Below are positions 8,196 to 16,677 of a stretch of DNA of 37,494 nt, piece by piece. This DNA comes from Lachnospiraceae bacterium (lineage in GTDB: Bacteria > Bacillota > Clostridia > Lachnospirales > Lachnospiraceae): assembly GCA_017450485.1 (NCBI GenBank), contig JAFSTN010000007.1:1-37494 (forward strand), read 5' to 3'. A program made the translations under genes and the position numbers. A model generated the notes under the pieces. It ran no database searches and was not told where the DNA came from. It saw only the letters and a list, made by a program, of their open reading frames with translations. Each line of letters starts with the position of its first letter. The stretch's first letter is position 1.

Positions 8196-9155
8196 ATGAG
8201 TTTTGGGATTTGTGCAGCTGCACTTACAGCTTTTGCCATATCGGCTATATTGGGACCGGTAATCATACCATTTCTGACGAAGATCAAGTTCGGTCAGACG
8301 GTCCGTGATGACGGACCTGAGAGCCATCTGAAGAAGAACGGGACACCTACCATGGGCGGGGTCATCTTTCTTGCGGGTATGCTGATACCGGCTCTGATGC
8401 AGATCCCTCACAGTGATAAGACGGTTCCTGTATTGATCCTGACATTCGGCATGGCACTTATCGGCTTCATTGATGACTATGTAAAAGTCGTTCTCAAGCG
8501 TGCAATGGGACTCAAGGCATGGCAGAAGATGAGCCTGCAGATCGTGCTGTCCGTAGCGTTCGGATTATATCTGACATATATGACCGACGCGGACATGACC
8601 ATGAAGATACCGTTCATGAATGGGACAGTGGCGGATCTGAAATGGCTGGCTATACCTTTCATGATATTCGTGGTCATCGCTACATCGAACGGGACTAATC
8701 TGACTGACGGCCTGGATGGACTTGCGGGAAGTGTTACTCTGGTTGTTTCTGTATTCTTCTGCATAGCATCGGCCATGACCGGTGCCGGAGTGGAAGGGCT
8801 GGCGGCAGCCTTTGCGGGTGGTCTGGCCGGATTCCTGTTGTATAATGCGTATCCCGCCAAGGTATTCATGGGCGATACCGGTTCACTCGCGCTCGGAGGG
8901 TATGTAGCCGGCATGGCATATGCGCTTCATATGCCGCTCATCATTATCCTGGTGGGCATCATATATGTGATCGAAGCGGTATCGGTCATCATTCAGGTCG
9001 GATATTTCAAGCTCACCCATGGCAAACGCATATTCAAGATGGCACCCATACATCATCATTTTGAACTGTGTGGATGGGCGGAAACGAGAGTTGTTGCTGT
9101 GTTCACGATCGTTACCGCGCTTGCATGTGTGATCGCGCTTGTCGGGATCTGGTAA
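8196..9155 (+). CDS. mraY: Phospho-N-acetylmuramoyl-pentapeptide transferase MraY
   Basis: A 319-residue integral membrane enzyme with about ten hydrophobic helices. It transfers phospho-MurNAc-pentapeptide from UDP to undecaprenyl phosphate to form lipid I. Family motifs are all present: GTPTMGG near the N-terminus, the acidic IDDYVK, NLTDGLDGLAG, the GDTGSLALGG loop and IHHHFEL near the C-terminus. ATG 8196 has CAGGAG at 8183-8188. It follows the PBP, as usual. Next would normally come murD, but only 65 bp separate mraY from ftsW here. Confidence 0.97.
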   Translation: MSFGICAAALTAFAISAILGPVIIPFLTKIKFGQTVRDDGPESHLKKNGTPTMGGVIFLAGMLIPALMQIPHSDKTVPVLILTFGMALIGFIDDYVKVVLKRAMGLKAWQKMSLQIVLSVAFGLYLTYMTDADMTMKIPFMNGTVADLKWLAIPFMIFVVIATSNGTNLTDGLDGLAGSVTLVVSVFFCIASAMTGAGVEGLAAAFAGGLAGFLLYNAYPAKVFMGDTGSLALGGYVAGMAYALHMPLIIILVGIIYVIEAVSVIIQVGYFKLTHGKRIFKMAPIHHHFELCGWAETRVVAVFTIVTALACVIALVGIW

Positions 9156-9220
9156 GGATCCCTCTTGGCGTATATGTATCGCGGGTACATTGCAGATTAG
9201 AGTGTTAGAGGTTATTTGAG

Positions 9221-10393
9221 TTGGCTACAAACAGATTTGCGATTCGCAAGGCTAACGAAAAGAGAAACAGATACTTTGATATAAACCTGCTTATGGCCGT
9301 TATCTTTTTGCTGATATTCGGCCTTGTCATGGTGTATTCATCGAGCTCGTATGACGCATATCTTACATTCGGCAATGCTTCTTACTATCTCAGGAAGCAG
9401 ATATTTGCCACACTGGCAGGTCTGGTTCTTATGATCCTGGTTGCCCTCTGGCCGTACCGGCATCTGGAGAAGATGGCCTGGTTAGCTTATGTAGCCAGCA
9501 TAGTCTTTATTTTCCTGATCATTCCCTTCGGACACGAGGCTAACGGAGCCAAGCGATGGATATATATAGGCGGTGTATCGGTGCAGCCCGCCGAGATCGC
9601 AAAGGCGGCCATGATCGTTTTCCTGGCCTGTATCATATCCAGAATGGGCAGAGCCGTCAGCACATGGCGAGGGTTTGCCATGGTGCTCGGTATGGTTGCC
9701 CCCATATCCATACTGCTGTGGGCAGTCACGTCCAATGCCAGCAGCGCCATCATCGTTATGGGTATAGCCGTAGTCATGCTGTTCGTATCCACTCCGGACT
9801 ATAAGCGATATATAATCGGCGCGATCGGTGTAGCCGTGATGGCGGCACTCGTGGTGGTCATCATAGTGACCAATGCATCCCGCAGCGGTGGAAGCGCAGG
9901 CGGTTACCGCGGAGACCGTATCCTGGCATGGATCGATCCCGAAGCATATGCATCCGGCAAGGCATTCCAGACTCTTCAGGCCAGATATGCCATCGGCTCG
10001 GGAGGCTTCTTCGGCAAAGGGCTCGGTGAGAGTATGCAGAAGCTTGGATTCATTCCGGAGGCTCAGAACGACATGATCTTTTCGGTCATATGTGAAGAAC
10101 TGGGACTTTTCGGCGCTCTTGCTCTGTTGTTTATGTTTATATTCCTGCTGTGGAGACTGAAGATCATCGCCGACAATGCGAGCGATCTTTTCGGTGCTCT
10201 TCTCGTGGTTGGCGTTATGGGCCATATCTCCATACAGGTTATTCTGAATATCGCCGTTGTTACGGGCACCATACCGAACACCGGTATCTCTCTTCCGTTT
10301 ATCAGCTACGGCGGTTCCGCGACCTTTTTCCTGCTGGCCGAGATCGGACTGGCCCTGAGCGTGGCCCGGGGCATCCAACTGAGGGATTATTGA
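9221..10393 (+). CDS. ftsW: Septal peptidoglycan polymerase FtsW (SEDS family)
   Basis: A 390-residue SEDS-family protein with about ten membrane helices. FtsW polymerises lipid II glycan strands at the septum together with a class B PBP. The C-terminal signature NTGISLPFISYGGSA is present, as is the conserved AKAAMIVFLA helix and a large external loop with SGGSAGGYRGDRILAW and QNDMIFSVICEELG. The start is TTG at 9221, supported by AGAGG at 9207-9211. The neighbouring PBP at 5736 is the natural partner. RodA is less likely because of the context. Confidence 0.94.
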   Translation: MATNRFAIRKANEKRNRYFDINLLMAVIFLLIFGLVMVYSSSSYDAYLTFGNASYYLRKQIFATLAGLVLMILVALWPYRHLEKMAWLAYVASIVFIFLIIPFGHEANGAKRWIYIGGVSVQPAEIAKAAMIVFLACIISRMGRAVSTWRGFAMVLGMVAPISILLWAVTSNASSAIIVMGIAVVMLFVSTPDYKRYIIGAIGVAVMAALVVVIIVTNASRSGGSAGGYRGDRILAWIDPEAYASGKAFQTLQARYAIGSGGFFGKGLGESMQKLGFIPEAQNDMIFSVICEELGLFGALALLFMFIFLLWRLKIIADNASDLFGALLVVGVMGHISIQVILNIAVVTGTIPNTGISLPFISYGGSATFFLLAEIGLALSVARGIQLRDY

Positions 10394-11130
10394 TGAAAAA
10401 GATCGTACCGCGCAGCAAAGTCCCGCTCTGGCCATATTTTCTCACCGGGGCCATAGTACTCGTTTTGGCGCTGGTCATCGTTCTGGTCCTCAAATTCTGC
10501 AGGGTAAAAGCGGTTATAGTAGACGGCAACATCCATTACTCGGATGACGAGATTGCCGCTATGGTCATGGACGGTTATCTGGGTGATAACACCATCTATC
10601 TCTATCTGAAATACAGAGATAAGGAGATCAAGGACGTACCGTTCGTAGAGACCATGTCCGTAACCATAGAATCCAGAGATACCATCAGGATAACGGTATT
10701 TGAAAAAAGCCTGGCCGGATATGTCGAATACATGGACCGGTACATTTATTTCGACCGTACGGGTACGGTAGTGGAGAGCTCGCAGATACTGACTTCCGGC
10801 ATCCCTCAGGTTACGGGCCTGAGCTTCGATCATTGCATTCTGTATGAACCGCTGCCGGTCGAAGATCCCGGCCTGTTCGAGAAGGTTCTGGATATCTCGC
10901 AGCTTATGGATAAATACGGTCTGCAGGCGGATCGCATCCATTTTGCGGTGGACGGATCGCTCGTCCTCTTTTTCGGCGGAGTCGAAGTGTATATAGGCAA
11001 TGATGATTTCATAGATGAGAAAGTAATGGTTCTGCCTGACATAATCCGCAAACTCGACGGTCAGAAAGGCGTGATAGACTTAAGCGAATACTCGAGCGGA
11101 GACACCATAACTTTTGAAAAATCTGATTGA
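10393..11130 (+). CDS. divIB: Division protein DivIB / FtsQ
   Basis: A 245-residue bitopic protein: a short basic cytoplasmic tail, a transmembrane helix (about 14-34), then a POTRA-like domain beginning RVKAVIVDGNIHYSDDEI and a beta-rich FtsQ/DivIB domain. It stabilises the FtsL-DivIC complex at the septum. The frame is open far upstream, inside ftsW, but the true start is ATG 10393. That start overlaps the ftsW stop by one base (TGATG), has GAGGGA at 10381-10386 and gives the typical N-terminus. Gene order ftsW-divIB-ftsZ supports the call. Confidence 0.9.
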   Translation: MKKIVPRSKVPLWPYFLTGAIVLVLALVIVLVLKFCRVKAVIVDGNIHYSDDEIAAMVMDGYLGDNTIYLYLKYRDKEIKDVPFVETMSVTIESRDTIRITVFEKSLAGYVEYMDRYIYFDRTGTVVESSQILTSGIPQVTGLSFDHCILYEPLPVEDPGLFEKVLDISQLMDKYGLQADRIHFAVDGSLVLFFGGVEVYIGNDDFIDEKVMVLPDIIRKLDGQKGVIDLSEYSSGDTITFEKSD

Positions 11131-11155
11131 TAATCAGTGTATTTTGCATTATTAT
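11127..11155 (+). promoter_or_regulatory. Internal SigA-type promoter for ftsZ
   Basis: TTGATA (11127-11132), a 17-bp spacer and TATTAT (11150-11155), starting at the divIB stop codon. It would give ftsZ a leader of about 37 nt with its own strong Shine-Dalgarno and allow higher expression than the upstream genes. Confidence 0.55.
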
Positions 11156-11198
11156 ATATTAGTGTATGTTTATTAATAAGTGTTAGGAGGGATCAACC

Positions 11199-12443
11199 TT
11201 GCCACTTGAAATTAAATCCAATGAAGTCGACGCAGTATCCAAGATCATAGTCGTAGGTGTCGGCGGTGCCGGTAACAATGCCGTTAACCGCATGATAGAT
11301 GAGGGTATCGAGGGCGTTGAGTTTATAGGGATCAATACTGATGTGCAGGATCTCCGCCTGTGTAAGGCGAAGAGATTACAGATAGGAGAGAAGCTGACTA
11401 AAGGCCTTGGCGCAGGAGCCAAGCCTGAGATCGGTGCGAAGGCGGCCGAGGAGAGCTCCGAGGAGATAACACAGGCTCTCAAGGGTGCGGATATGGTATT
11501 TGTCACATGCGGCATGGGCGGAGGTACCGGTACCGGTGCGGCCCCCTTGGTTGCGAAGATCGCGAAGGACATGGGTATACTTACCGTTGGCGTAGTTACC
11601 AAGCCTTTCAGTTTCGAAGCTAAGAAACGTATGTCCAATGCCATCGCAGGTATTGATAATATCAAGAATAACGTTGATACTCTGATCGTCATTCCCAATG
11701 ACAAGCTTCTCGAGATAGTGGATAAGCGTACATCCATGCCCGAGGCTCTTAAGAAAGCCGATGAAGTACTTCAGCAGGCAGTTCAGGGCATCACCGATCT
11801 GATCAATGTTCCCGCCGAGCTTAACCTTGACTTCGCCGATATCCAGACCGTCATGGAGAACAAGGGTATCGCGCATATCGGTATCGGATACGGCAAAGGC
11901 GATGACAAGGCACTTGAGGCAGTTAAGATGGCTATCGAGAGCCCGCTGCTTGAGACCACCGTGGTCGGAGCTACGGATATCATTCTGAATGTATCCGGAG
12001 ACATCTCGCTGTGGGATGCAAATGACGCAGCTAATTATCTCGGTGAGATCACCGGTTCCGATGTTAATATCATCTTCGGTTCCAGATATGACCAGTCCAT
12101 GTCCGATTCCTGTAGCATCACACTGATCGCTACAGGTATTCGCGATGAGAACACCGCTGCAGCCGACAGCAATAATCAGGCTGCCATGAGTAGATTCATC
12201 ACTCCCGCATCACAGAGGATGACGCAGACTCAGACAGTAAGACCTGCATCCAGCTTCCTGCAGGGAGCAATAGCAGGCACCAGACCTGCCACCGCGCCTG
12301 CGGTACATAACATACCCGCTTCATCAGGCACGACTACGGCAGCGCCTCGTCCGGTTACTCCGGTTACACCGCCGTCATCGGTCAAGGTTTCCAGCTCCAT
12401 AGATACCAAGTCTCTGGAGATACCTAATTTCCTTAAGAAATAG
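11199..12443 (+). CDS. ftsZ: Cell division GTPase FtsZ
   Basis: A 414-residue tubulin homologue that polymerises into the Z-ring. The tubulin signature [10 protein letters not shown] is present, as are the N-terminal [14 protein letters not shown] nucleotide-binding loop and the [12 protein letters not shown]7 loop. A variable Ala/Pro/Thr-rich linker (about residues 320-400) ends in a conserved tail, LEIPNFLKK, the docking peptide for membrane anchors. The start is TTG 11199 with a strong TAGGAGG at 11184-11190. No ftsA lies upstream, so another anchor such as SepF must be encoded elsewhere. Confidence 0.98.
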   Translation: MPLEIKSNEVDAVSKIIVVGVGGAGNNAVNRMIDEGIEGVEFIGINTDVQDLRLCKAKRLQIGEKLTKGLGAGAKPEIGAKAAEESSEEITQALKGADMVFVTCGMGGGTGTGAAPLVAKIAKDMGILTVGVVTKPFSFEAKKRMSNAIAGIDNIKNNVDTLIVIPNDKLLEIVDKRTSMPEALKKADEVLQQAVQGITDLINVPAELNLDFADIQTVMENKGIAHIGIGYGKGDDKALEAVKMAIESPLLETTVVGATDIILNVSGDISLWDANDAANYLGEITGSDVNIIFGSRYDQSMSDSCSITLIATGIRDENTAAADSNNQAAMSRFITPASQRMTQTQTVRPASSFLQGAIAGTRPATAPAVHNIPASSGTTTAAPRPVTPVTPPSSVKVSSSIDTKSLEIPNFLKK

Positions 12444-12464
12444 AAAGTCTGAGGTTTATGATTT

Positions 12465-12914
12465 ATGAAGTGTCCCTTTTGCGGCCATGAAAATACGAGA
12501 GTTATAGATTCAAGACCTGCCGATGATAACAGTTCGATCAGACGACGCAGGATATGCGATGAGTGTGATAAGAGATTTACCACATATGAGAAGGTAGAGA
12601 CCATACCGCTCATTATCATCAAGAAAGACAACAACAGAGAAGCATATGACAGGACCAAGATCGAAGCAGGTGTGCTTCGCGCATGTCACAAGCGTCCGAT
12701 ATCGGCAAGCCAGATCACCGATCTGGTAGATTCGGTTGAGGTGGAGATCTTCTCCAGAGAGGAAAAGGAGATACCTTCAAGCGTTATCGGAGAGCTGATC
12801 ATGGATAAGCTGAAGGATCTGGATGCGGTGGCATATGTTCGTTTCTCCTCTGTTTATCGTGAATTTAAGGACGTTAATACGTTCATGGACGAACTTAAGA
12901 AAGTTCTTGAATGA
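12465..12914 (+). CDS. nrdR: Ribonucleotide reductase repressor NrdR
   Basis: A 149-residue regulator with an N-terminal zinc ribbon (Cys3, Cys6, Cys31, Cys34) and an ATP-cone domain (about residues 46-136). NrdR senses ATP/dATP and represses ribonucleotide reductase genes through NrdR boxes. The sequence MKCPFCGHENTRVIDSRP is diagnostic. It begins 21 bp after ftsZ and is probably co-transcribed with it. GAGG at 12450-12453 serves as ribosome binding site. No NrdR box pair or nrd gene was seen in the window. Confidence 0.97.
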   Translation: MKCPFCGHENTRVIDSRPADDNSSIRRRRICDECDKRFTTYEKVETIPLIIIKKDNNREAYDRTKIEAGVLRACHKRPISASQITDLVDSVEVEIFSREEKEIPSSVIGELIMDKLKDLDAVAYVRFSSVYREFKDVNTFMDELKKVLE

Positions 12915-12921
12915 TCAGATT

Positions 12922-12960
12922 GATTTTCTGAAATCAGCTGTTAAGTTTTATCTTTTCGTG
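12922..12960 (+). terminator. Possible weak terminator after nrdR
   Basis: TGATTT-TCTG-AAATCA (12922-12937) is a 6-bp A/T-rich hairpin followed after a gap by T-rich sequence. The stem is weak and the T-run is not adjacent, so partial read-through is likely. Confidence 0.3.
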
Positions 12961-13038
12961 TCGATATATATAGCACAAGGGGTGACCGGCTAACGGATTT
13001 GCCGTGTAGACTATATCAAGGATGGATAAGACAAGCAT

Positions 13039-13428
13039 ATGGGAATCAACTTTGATTATACGAATTTCATAAGCAGCTACGGGATGCAGAGGATACCTCA
13101 GGTAGATCCCGGTCAGCTCAGTCCCGAAGTTTCCAAGCCCGAACAGCAGCCTGAGCAGACTCAGGAAGCGCAGGTTAGTGTCAAAAGTGCGGAGGATTAT
13201 CCCAAAGCGCCCCGTACCGCCCAGCTTGAAGATGTTTCACTTACTTTCAACAAGCAGGACGACTTCGGAACCATCGGAAGAGACGTGGATATAGCTAAGC
13301 TCGATATGGAGAAGGTCGTATCCGACTCCAAGCGTGACAGCATCCTGTCCGGTTACAGAACCTTTGTTGGACCTACTCCCGAGCAGATGGTTGCGGACTA
13401 CGAAGACGGAATGGTCATTTCCAAGTAA
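13039..13428 (+). CDS. Small acidic hypothetical protein, function unknown
   Basis: A 129-residue soluble protein with no signal peptide or membrane segment, and no motif I can assign. Residues 20-70 are Pro/Gln/Glu-rich and probably disordered (VDPGQLSPEVSKPEQQPEQT). The C-terminal half looks folded and is likely the conserved part: DDFGTIGRDVDIAKLDMEK followed by SDSKRDSILSGYRTFVG. Codon use resembles its neighbours and a strong terminator follows, which supports a real gene. The ribosome binding site is poor: AAGGA at 13018-13022 is 16 bases from the ATG. It has its own 120-bp upstream gap after nrdR. Confidence 0.75.
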   Translation: MGINFDYTNFISSYGMQRIPQVDPGQLSPEVSKPEQQPEQTQEAQVSVKSAEDYPKAPRTAQLEDVSLTFNKQDDFGTIGRDVDIAKLDMEKVVSDSKRDSILSGYRTFVGPTPEQMVADYEDGMVISK

Positions 13429-13443
13429 GATCAGGTTCATTAT

Positions 13444-13478
13444 CCCGTGATCCCGTGTGGGTCACGGGTTTTCTTTTT
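13444..13478 (+). terminator. Rho-independent terminator before yqeG
   Basis: CCCGTGA (13444-13450) pairs with TCACGGG (13462-13468), with an inner CCC/GGG, followed by TTTTCTTTTT. The T-run overlaps the -35 box of the next promoter. Confidence 0.88.
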
Positions 13479-13505
13479 GCCTATCCGGGCTTATTCATAT
13501 ATAAT
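13477..13505 (+). promoter_or_regulatory. SigA-type promoter giving a leaderless yqeG transcript
   Basis: TTGCCT (13477-13482), a 17-bp spacer and perfect TATAAT (13500-13505). The yqeG ATG is at 13514, so a start 6-8 bases after the -10 box falls at or within three bases of the AUG. Confidence 0.75.
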
Positions 13506-13513
13506 TATTCATT

Positions 13514-14059
13514 ATGCGTAATCTGTTTCCTACTATATATATGCAGTCGACATACGATATCGATTATGAGGATATGTATGCCCGCGGTTACCGGGGGATC
13601 CTTTTTGATATCGACAATACTCTGGTGGGGCATAATGCGCCCCAGGATGACAGGTCGCTGGCATTGCTTAAGAGACTCGGTGAGATCGGATATAAGTGTG
13701 CGGTCGTATCCAATAACGGATATGAGAGAGTCTCGAGTTTCGCTGATCCTGCCGGGATGTTCTATGTATATAAGGCAGGCAAGCCTCTCGGACGCGGATA
13801 TCGTCAGGCGATCGAGGATATGGGACTTGAACCGGAGGAAGTATTCTGCGTCGGAGATCAGATATTTACCGATGTATGGGGAGCGAATAGAGCAGGCCTT
13901 ATGAACATACTGGTCAAGCCTCTCGGACGTGATATCGGTTTTCATATATACTTAAAGAGGATCATCGAGAAGCCGATAATGCTGTTCGTTGTTCTGGGCA
14001 ACAAACGCCGGACGGAGAAGTTTATGAAGGCAACGGAGTGTGATGGAAATGTCAGATAG
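13514..14059 (+). CDS. yqeG: YqeG-family HAD phosphatase (HAD-IIIA)
   Basis: A 181-residue haloacid dehalogenase-like phosphatase. The catalytic DxDxT motif is FDIDNTLV with Asp32 as nucleophile and Asp34 as acid/base. Further motifs are VVSNN (motif II), the KAGKP lysine and the acidic VGDQIFTDVWG. The family includes mitochondrial phosphatidylglycerolphosphate phosphatase GEP4 and B. subtilis YqeG; the substrate here is not shown by sequence. The N-terminus MRNLFPTIYMQSTYDIDYEDMY matches relatives in length, so ATG 13514 is the true start even though no Shine-Dalgarno precedes it. It heads yqeG-aroE-aroK-aroQ and overlaps aroE by 17 bp. Confidence 0.9.
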   Translation: MRNLFPTIYMQSTYDIDYEDMYARGYRGILFDIDNTLVGHNAPQDDRSLALLKRLGEIGYKCAVVSNNGYERVSSFADPAGMFYVYKAGKPLGRGYRQAIEDMGLEPEEVFCVGDQIFTDVWGANRAGLMNILVKPLGRDIGFHIYLKRIIEKPIMLFVVLGNKRRTEKFMKATECDGNVR

Positions 14060-14966
14060 TGTAAAGCGGAACGCTTTGGAATCAAATATCGCTGTTTCCG
14101 GAAAAACCCGTGTGTGCGGTCTCATAGGCGATCCCGTGGAGCATACACTGTCGCCTTTGATCCACAATTCACTTGCAGCACTGATGGGGATCGATATGAT
14201 CTATGTCCCCATGAGGGTGGAGAGCGGAAGTGTGGACAGCGCGGTACGGGGTGCTTATGATCTGGGGATACTCGGCCTGAACGTGACTGTCCCGCATAAG
14301 ATAACGGTCATGGACGCAGCTCTCTGTATACAGAAAAATGCGGCTGTGATCGGTGCAGTGAACACGCTCGTAAGGGACAGGGAAAATAAAGGCTATGTCG
14401 GATACAATACTGATTATCTCGGCCTGAAAAGAGCCTTGTCCGACGACGGGATAAGCCTGAAAGACAGGAATGTTGTAATACTCGGAGCAGGCGGCGCAGC
14501 CAGGGCCGCAGCTTTTCTGTGCGCTTTCGAACGTGCCGGATCGGTCTATATCCTGAACAGAAATACGGATAAAGCGGAAGCTCTGTGCAGGGATGTGGAC
14601 ATTGAATTATGTAAACCACTCCCCCTGAACGCCCATTCCGATCTGCCGGGCGATGATCTGACCGTGATACAGGCATCATCGGTCGGTCTGCATCCGGATA
14701 CGGAAGATGTGATCATAGATGATGAAAGCTTCTATTCACGTATTTCATACGGTTTTGATCTGATCTATAATCCCGCTGAGACACGCTTCATGCGTATGGT
14801 CACCGCACACGGAGGTCGTGCATCAAACGGACTTAAGATGCTTCTGTATCAGGCTGTATGCGCATTTGAGCTATGGAATGATGTCCGGGTGCCGGCCGAT
14901 ATCACCGACCGTGTCGCGGATATTCTGAGGGCCGCAGCAATTCCGGAAGCGGAGGACATCCGATGA
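14043..14966 (+). CDS. aroE: Shikimate dehydrogenase
   Basis: A roughly 307-residue NADPH-dependent enzyme reducing 3-dehydroshikimate to shikimate in aromatic amino acid synthesis. The shikimate-binding motif GLIGDPVEHTLSPLIHN, the catalytic lysine in NVTVPHK and the aspartate in NTDYLGL are present. The NADP fold follows as GAGGAARAAAF with NRNTDKA, matching the NRTxxKA cofactor motif. Three starts compete: GTG 14040, ATG 14043 and ATG 14049. GGAG at 14035-14038 fits 14043 or 14049. The start lies within the end of yqeG and the stop overlaps aroK by four bases, so translation is coupled. Confidence 0.96.
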   Translation: MEMSDSVKRNALESNIAVSGKTRVCGLIGDPVEHTLSPLIHNSLAALMGIDMIYVPMRVESGSVDSAVRGAYDLGILGLNVTVPHKITVMDAALCIQKNAAVIGAVNTLVRDRENKGYVGYNTDYLGLKRALSDDGISLKDRNVVILGAGGAARAAAFLCAFERAGSVYILNRNTDKAEALCRDVDIELCKPLPLNAHSDLPGDDLTVIQASSVGLHPDTEDVIIDDESFYSRISYGFDLIYNPAETRFMRMVTAHGGRASNGLKMLLYQAVCAFELWNDVRVPADITDRVADILRAAAIPEAEDIR

Positions 14967-15505
14967 ACATTATCCTTATAGGCTTCATGGGATCCGGCAA
15001 ATCCACCCTGGGCATACGGCTGAGCTACCGGATGAAGCAACCGTATATAGATACGGATAAATACATAGAGCATAAGACCGGACGTACGATATCCGAGATA
15101 TTTGAGACAGACGGAGAGCCGGCTTTCAGATTGATGGAGACGGAGGCACTGCAGGAACTTCTGTCTGACGGCATCAGGGATCATATCATAGCGACAGGCG
15201 GCGGCATGCCGATGGATCCGGCCAATCACGGGTTGCTTAAACAGCTCGGAGTGGTTGTCTGGCTTCGCATCCGTCCCGAGACAGTTTTGGAGAGGCTGGG
15301 AAATGATACCAAGAGACCGCTGCTTCAGAGAGAGGACCGGGAGACGGTCATTCGGGAACTGATGCAGGAGAGGGCACCCATGTATGAGAAATGCTCCGAT
15401 ATGATCGTCGATGTTGATGACAAGAAAGTGGAGCGCATCATGGATGAGATTTTCACGAAGTCACGTGGAGTATGGAAACGAAAAAAGAGGATGAGATATG
15501 AGTAA
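14963..15505 (+). CDS. aroK: Shikimate kinase
   Basis: A 180-residue P-loop kinase that phosphorylates shikimate at the 3-hydroxyl. Walker A GFMGSGKST is at residues 7-15. The substrate-binding aspartate motif DTDKYIE, the arginine in EPAFRLMETEAL, the GGG motif (ATGGGMPM) and the lid arginine region (RPLLQRED as KRPLLQR) are present. ATGA overlap with aroE indicates coupling. The C-terminus is basic (GVWKRKKRMRYE) and overlaps aroQ by eight bases. Confidence 0.96.
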   Translation: MNIILIGFMGSGKSTLGIRLSYRMKQPYIDTDKYIEHKTGRTISEIFETDGEPAFRLMETEALQELLSDGIRDHIIATGGGMPMDPANHGLLKQLGVVVWLRIRPETVLERLGNDTKRPLLQREDRETVIRELMQERAPMYEKCSDMIVDVDDKKVERIMDEIFTKSRGVWKRKKRMRYE

Positions 15506-15941
15506 TCTGCTTATTATCAACGGACCGAACCTGAATTTTCTGGGTATCAGAGAGAAAAACATATACGGGAACGAGGACTACGATCATCTGCTTAAACTGA
15601 TCGAGAAAAAAGGTGAAGAGTGCGGATGCAGGATCGAGGTTTTTCAGACCAATCATGAGGGTGCGATCATCGATCGTATCCAGGACGCATATTCGGATGG
15701 GACCGAAGCTATCATCATCAATCCCGGTGCTTTCACGCATTACAGTTATGCGATACACGATGCACTTGCGAGCGTGACTACGATGCCGAAGATAGAGATA
15801 CATATCTCGGATATTACTGCGCGCGAAGAGTGGAGACGTGTATCGGTGACTGCGCCTGCCTGCGATACGCAGATTTACGGACGCGGACTCAAGGGCTATC
15901 TGGATGCCATAGATGAAGCAATTTTGTTGTTGAAAAAGTGA
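15498..15941 (+). CDS. aroQ: Type II 3-dehydroquinate dehydratase
   Basis: A 147-residue enzyme that dehydrates 3-dehydroquinate to 3-dehydroshikimate, the step before AroE. Type II hallmarks are INGPNLNFLG at the N-terminus, the catalytic tyrosine in REKNIYG, NPGAFTHYSYAIHDA and the catalytic histidine in EIHISDI, followed by AREEWRR. The usual HxSN motif reads HISD here, a small deviation. The start overlaps the aroK end, and AAAGAGGATGAG lies upstream of ATG 15498. With aroE and aroK it forms a partial shikimate operon; aroB, aroA and aroC are not in the window. Confidence 0.96.
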   Translation: MSNLLIINGPNLNFLGIREKNIYGNEDYDHLLKLIEKKGEECGCRIEVFQTNHEGAIIDRIQDAYSDGTEAIIINPGAFTHYSYAIHDALASVTTMPKIEIHISDITAREEWRRVSVTAPACDTQIYGRGLKGYLDAIDEAILLLKK

Positions 15942-15958
15942 TGCTTATAGTTTATTAT
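15930..15958 (+). promoter_or_regulatory. SigA-type promoter of efp
   Basis: TTGAAA (15930-15935), 17-bp spacer, TATTAT (15953-15958). It overlaps the last codons of aroQ and would start transcription about 30 bases before the efp ATG. Confidence 0.6.
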
Positions 15959-15995
15959 GTTTAGGAATGTTACGTTTGATCAGGAGGATTGATTC

Positions 15996-16553
15996 ATGAT
16001 TTCAGCAGGTGATTTCAGGAATGGTGTTACTATTGAGGTAGAAGGTGTAGTATACCAGATCATTGAGTTCCAGCATGTTAAGCCGGGTAAGGGCGCTGCT
16101 TTCGTCCGCACCAAGCTTAAGGACGTCATCAATGGCGGTGTAGTTGAGAAGACCTTCCGTCCTGTAGATAAATACCCGCAGGCACGTATAGATAGAAAAG
16201 ATATGCAGTATCTGTATGCAGATGGCGATATGTTCAACTTCATGGATACTGAGAACTACGATCAGGTCGCGCTCAGTGCCGATACTGTCGGTGATGCTCT
16301 TCAGTTCGTTAAGGAGAACGAGATCTGCAAGGTCTGCTCATATAACGGAAAGGTATTCTCCGTAGAGCCTCCGCTCTTTGTGGAGCTTGAGATCACGGAT
16401 ACCGAGCCCGGCTTCAAGGGTGATACGGCTACCGGTGCTACCAAGCCCGCTATCGTTGAGACCGGAGCGAAGGTTAACGTACCGCTCTTTGTGGAGATGG
16501 GAGAGAAGATCAAGATCGACACCAGAACAGGTGAATATCTCTCCAGAGTATAA
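15996..16553 (+). CDS. efp: Translation elongation factor P
   Basis: A 185-residue, three-domain beta-barrel protein that enters the ribosomal E-site and relieves stalling at polyproline. The KOW-like N-terminal domain carries the loop [10 protein letters not shown], where the lysine between the two glycines is the modified residue in many bacteria. The family signature near the C-terminus is [31 protein letters not shown] in pattern. ATG 15996 has AGGAGG at 15982-15987. It follows the aro genes, a common Clostridia arrangement, but also has its own promoter. Codon choice is more biased than in the aro genes, fitting high expression. Confidence 0.98.
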   Translation: MISAGDFRNGVTIEVEGVVYQIIEFQHVKPGKGAAFVRTKLKDVINGGVVEKTFRPVDKYPQARIDRKDMQYLYADGDMFNFMDTENYDQVALSADTVGDALQFVKENEICKVCSYNGKVFSVEPPLFVELEITDTEPGFKGDTATGATKPAIVETGAKVNVPLFVEMGEKIKIDTRTGEYLSRV

Positions 16554-16584
16554 TCCGTATCTTTTCATATTATTACAGAGCTTG

Positions 16585-16619
16585 AAAGACAATGAACCTA
16601 TCGGTGCATTGTCTTTTTT
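16585..16619 (+). terminator. Rho-independent terminator after efp
   Basis: AAAGACAATG (16585-16594) pairs perfectly with CATTGTCTTT (16607-16616), with an inner ACC/GGT, followed by TTTG and more T. Confidence 0.88.
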
Positions 16620-16677
16620 GTTGTTTTGGATCCGATAAGCTTATGCTTCCTTGTCCGGAGAAGTATGGAGGAATGAT

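Noticed and set aside
9482-10435. 317-codon minus-strand frame opposite ftsW and divIB
   Set aside because: Composition is His/Asp/Gly-rich, typical of a reverse-frame shadow, and it spans two genuine genes.
12940-13038. Riboswitch in the leader of the small unknown gene
   Set aside because: CGGC/GCCG can pair around 12988-13004 but no known riboswitch consensus or expression platform was found.
15965-15973. AATGTTACG upstream of efp as a second element attachment site
   Set aside because: A single isolated copy with no recombinase or flanking repeats; likely chance.
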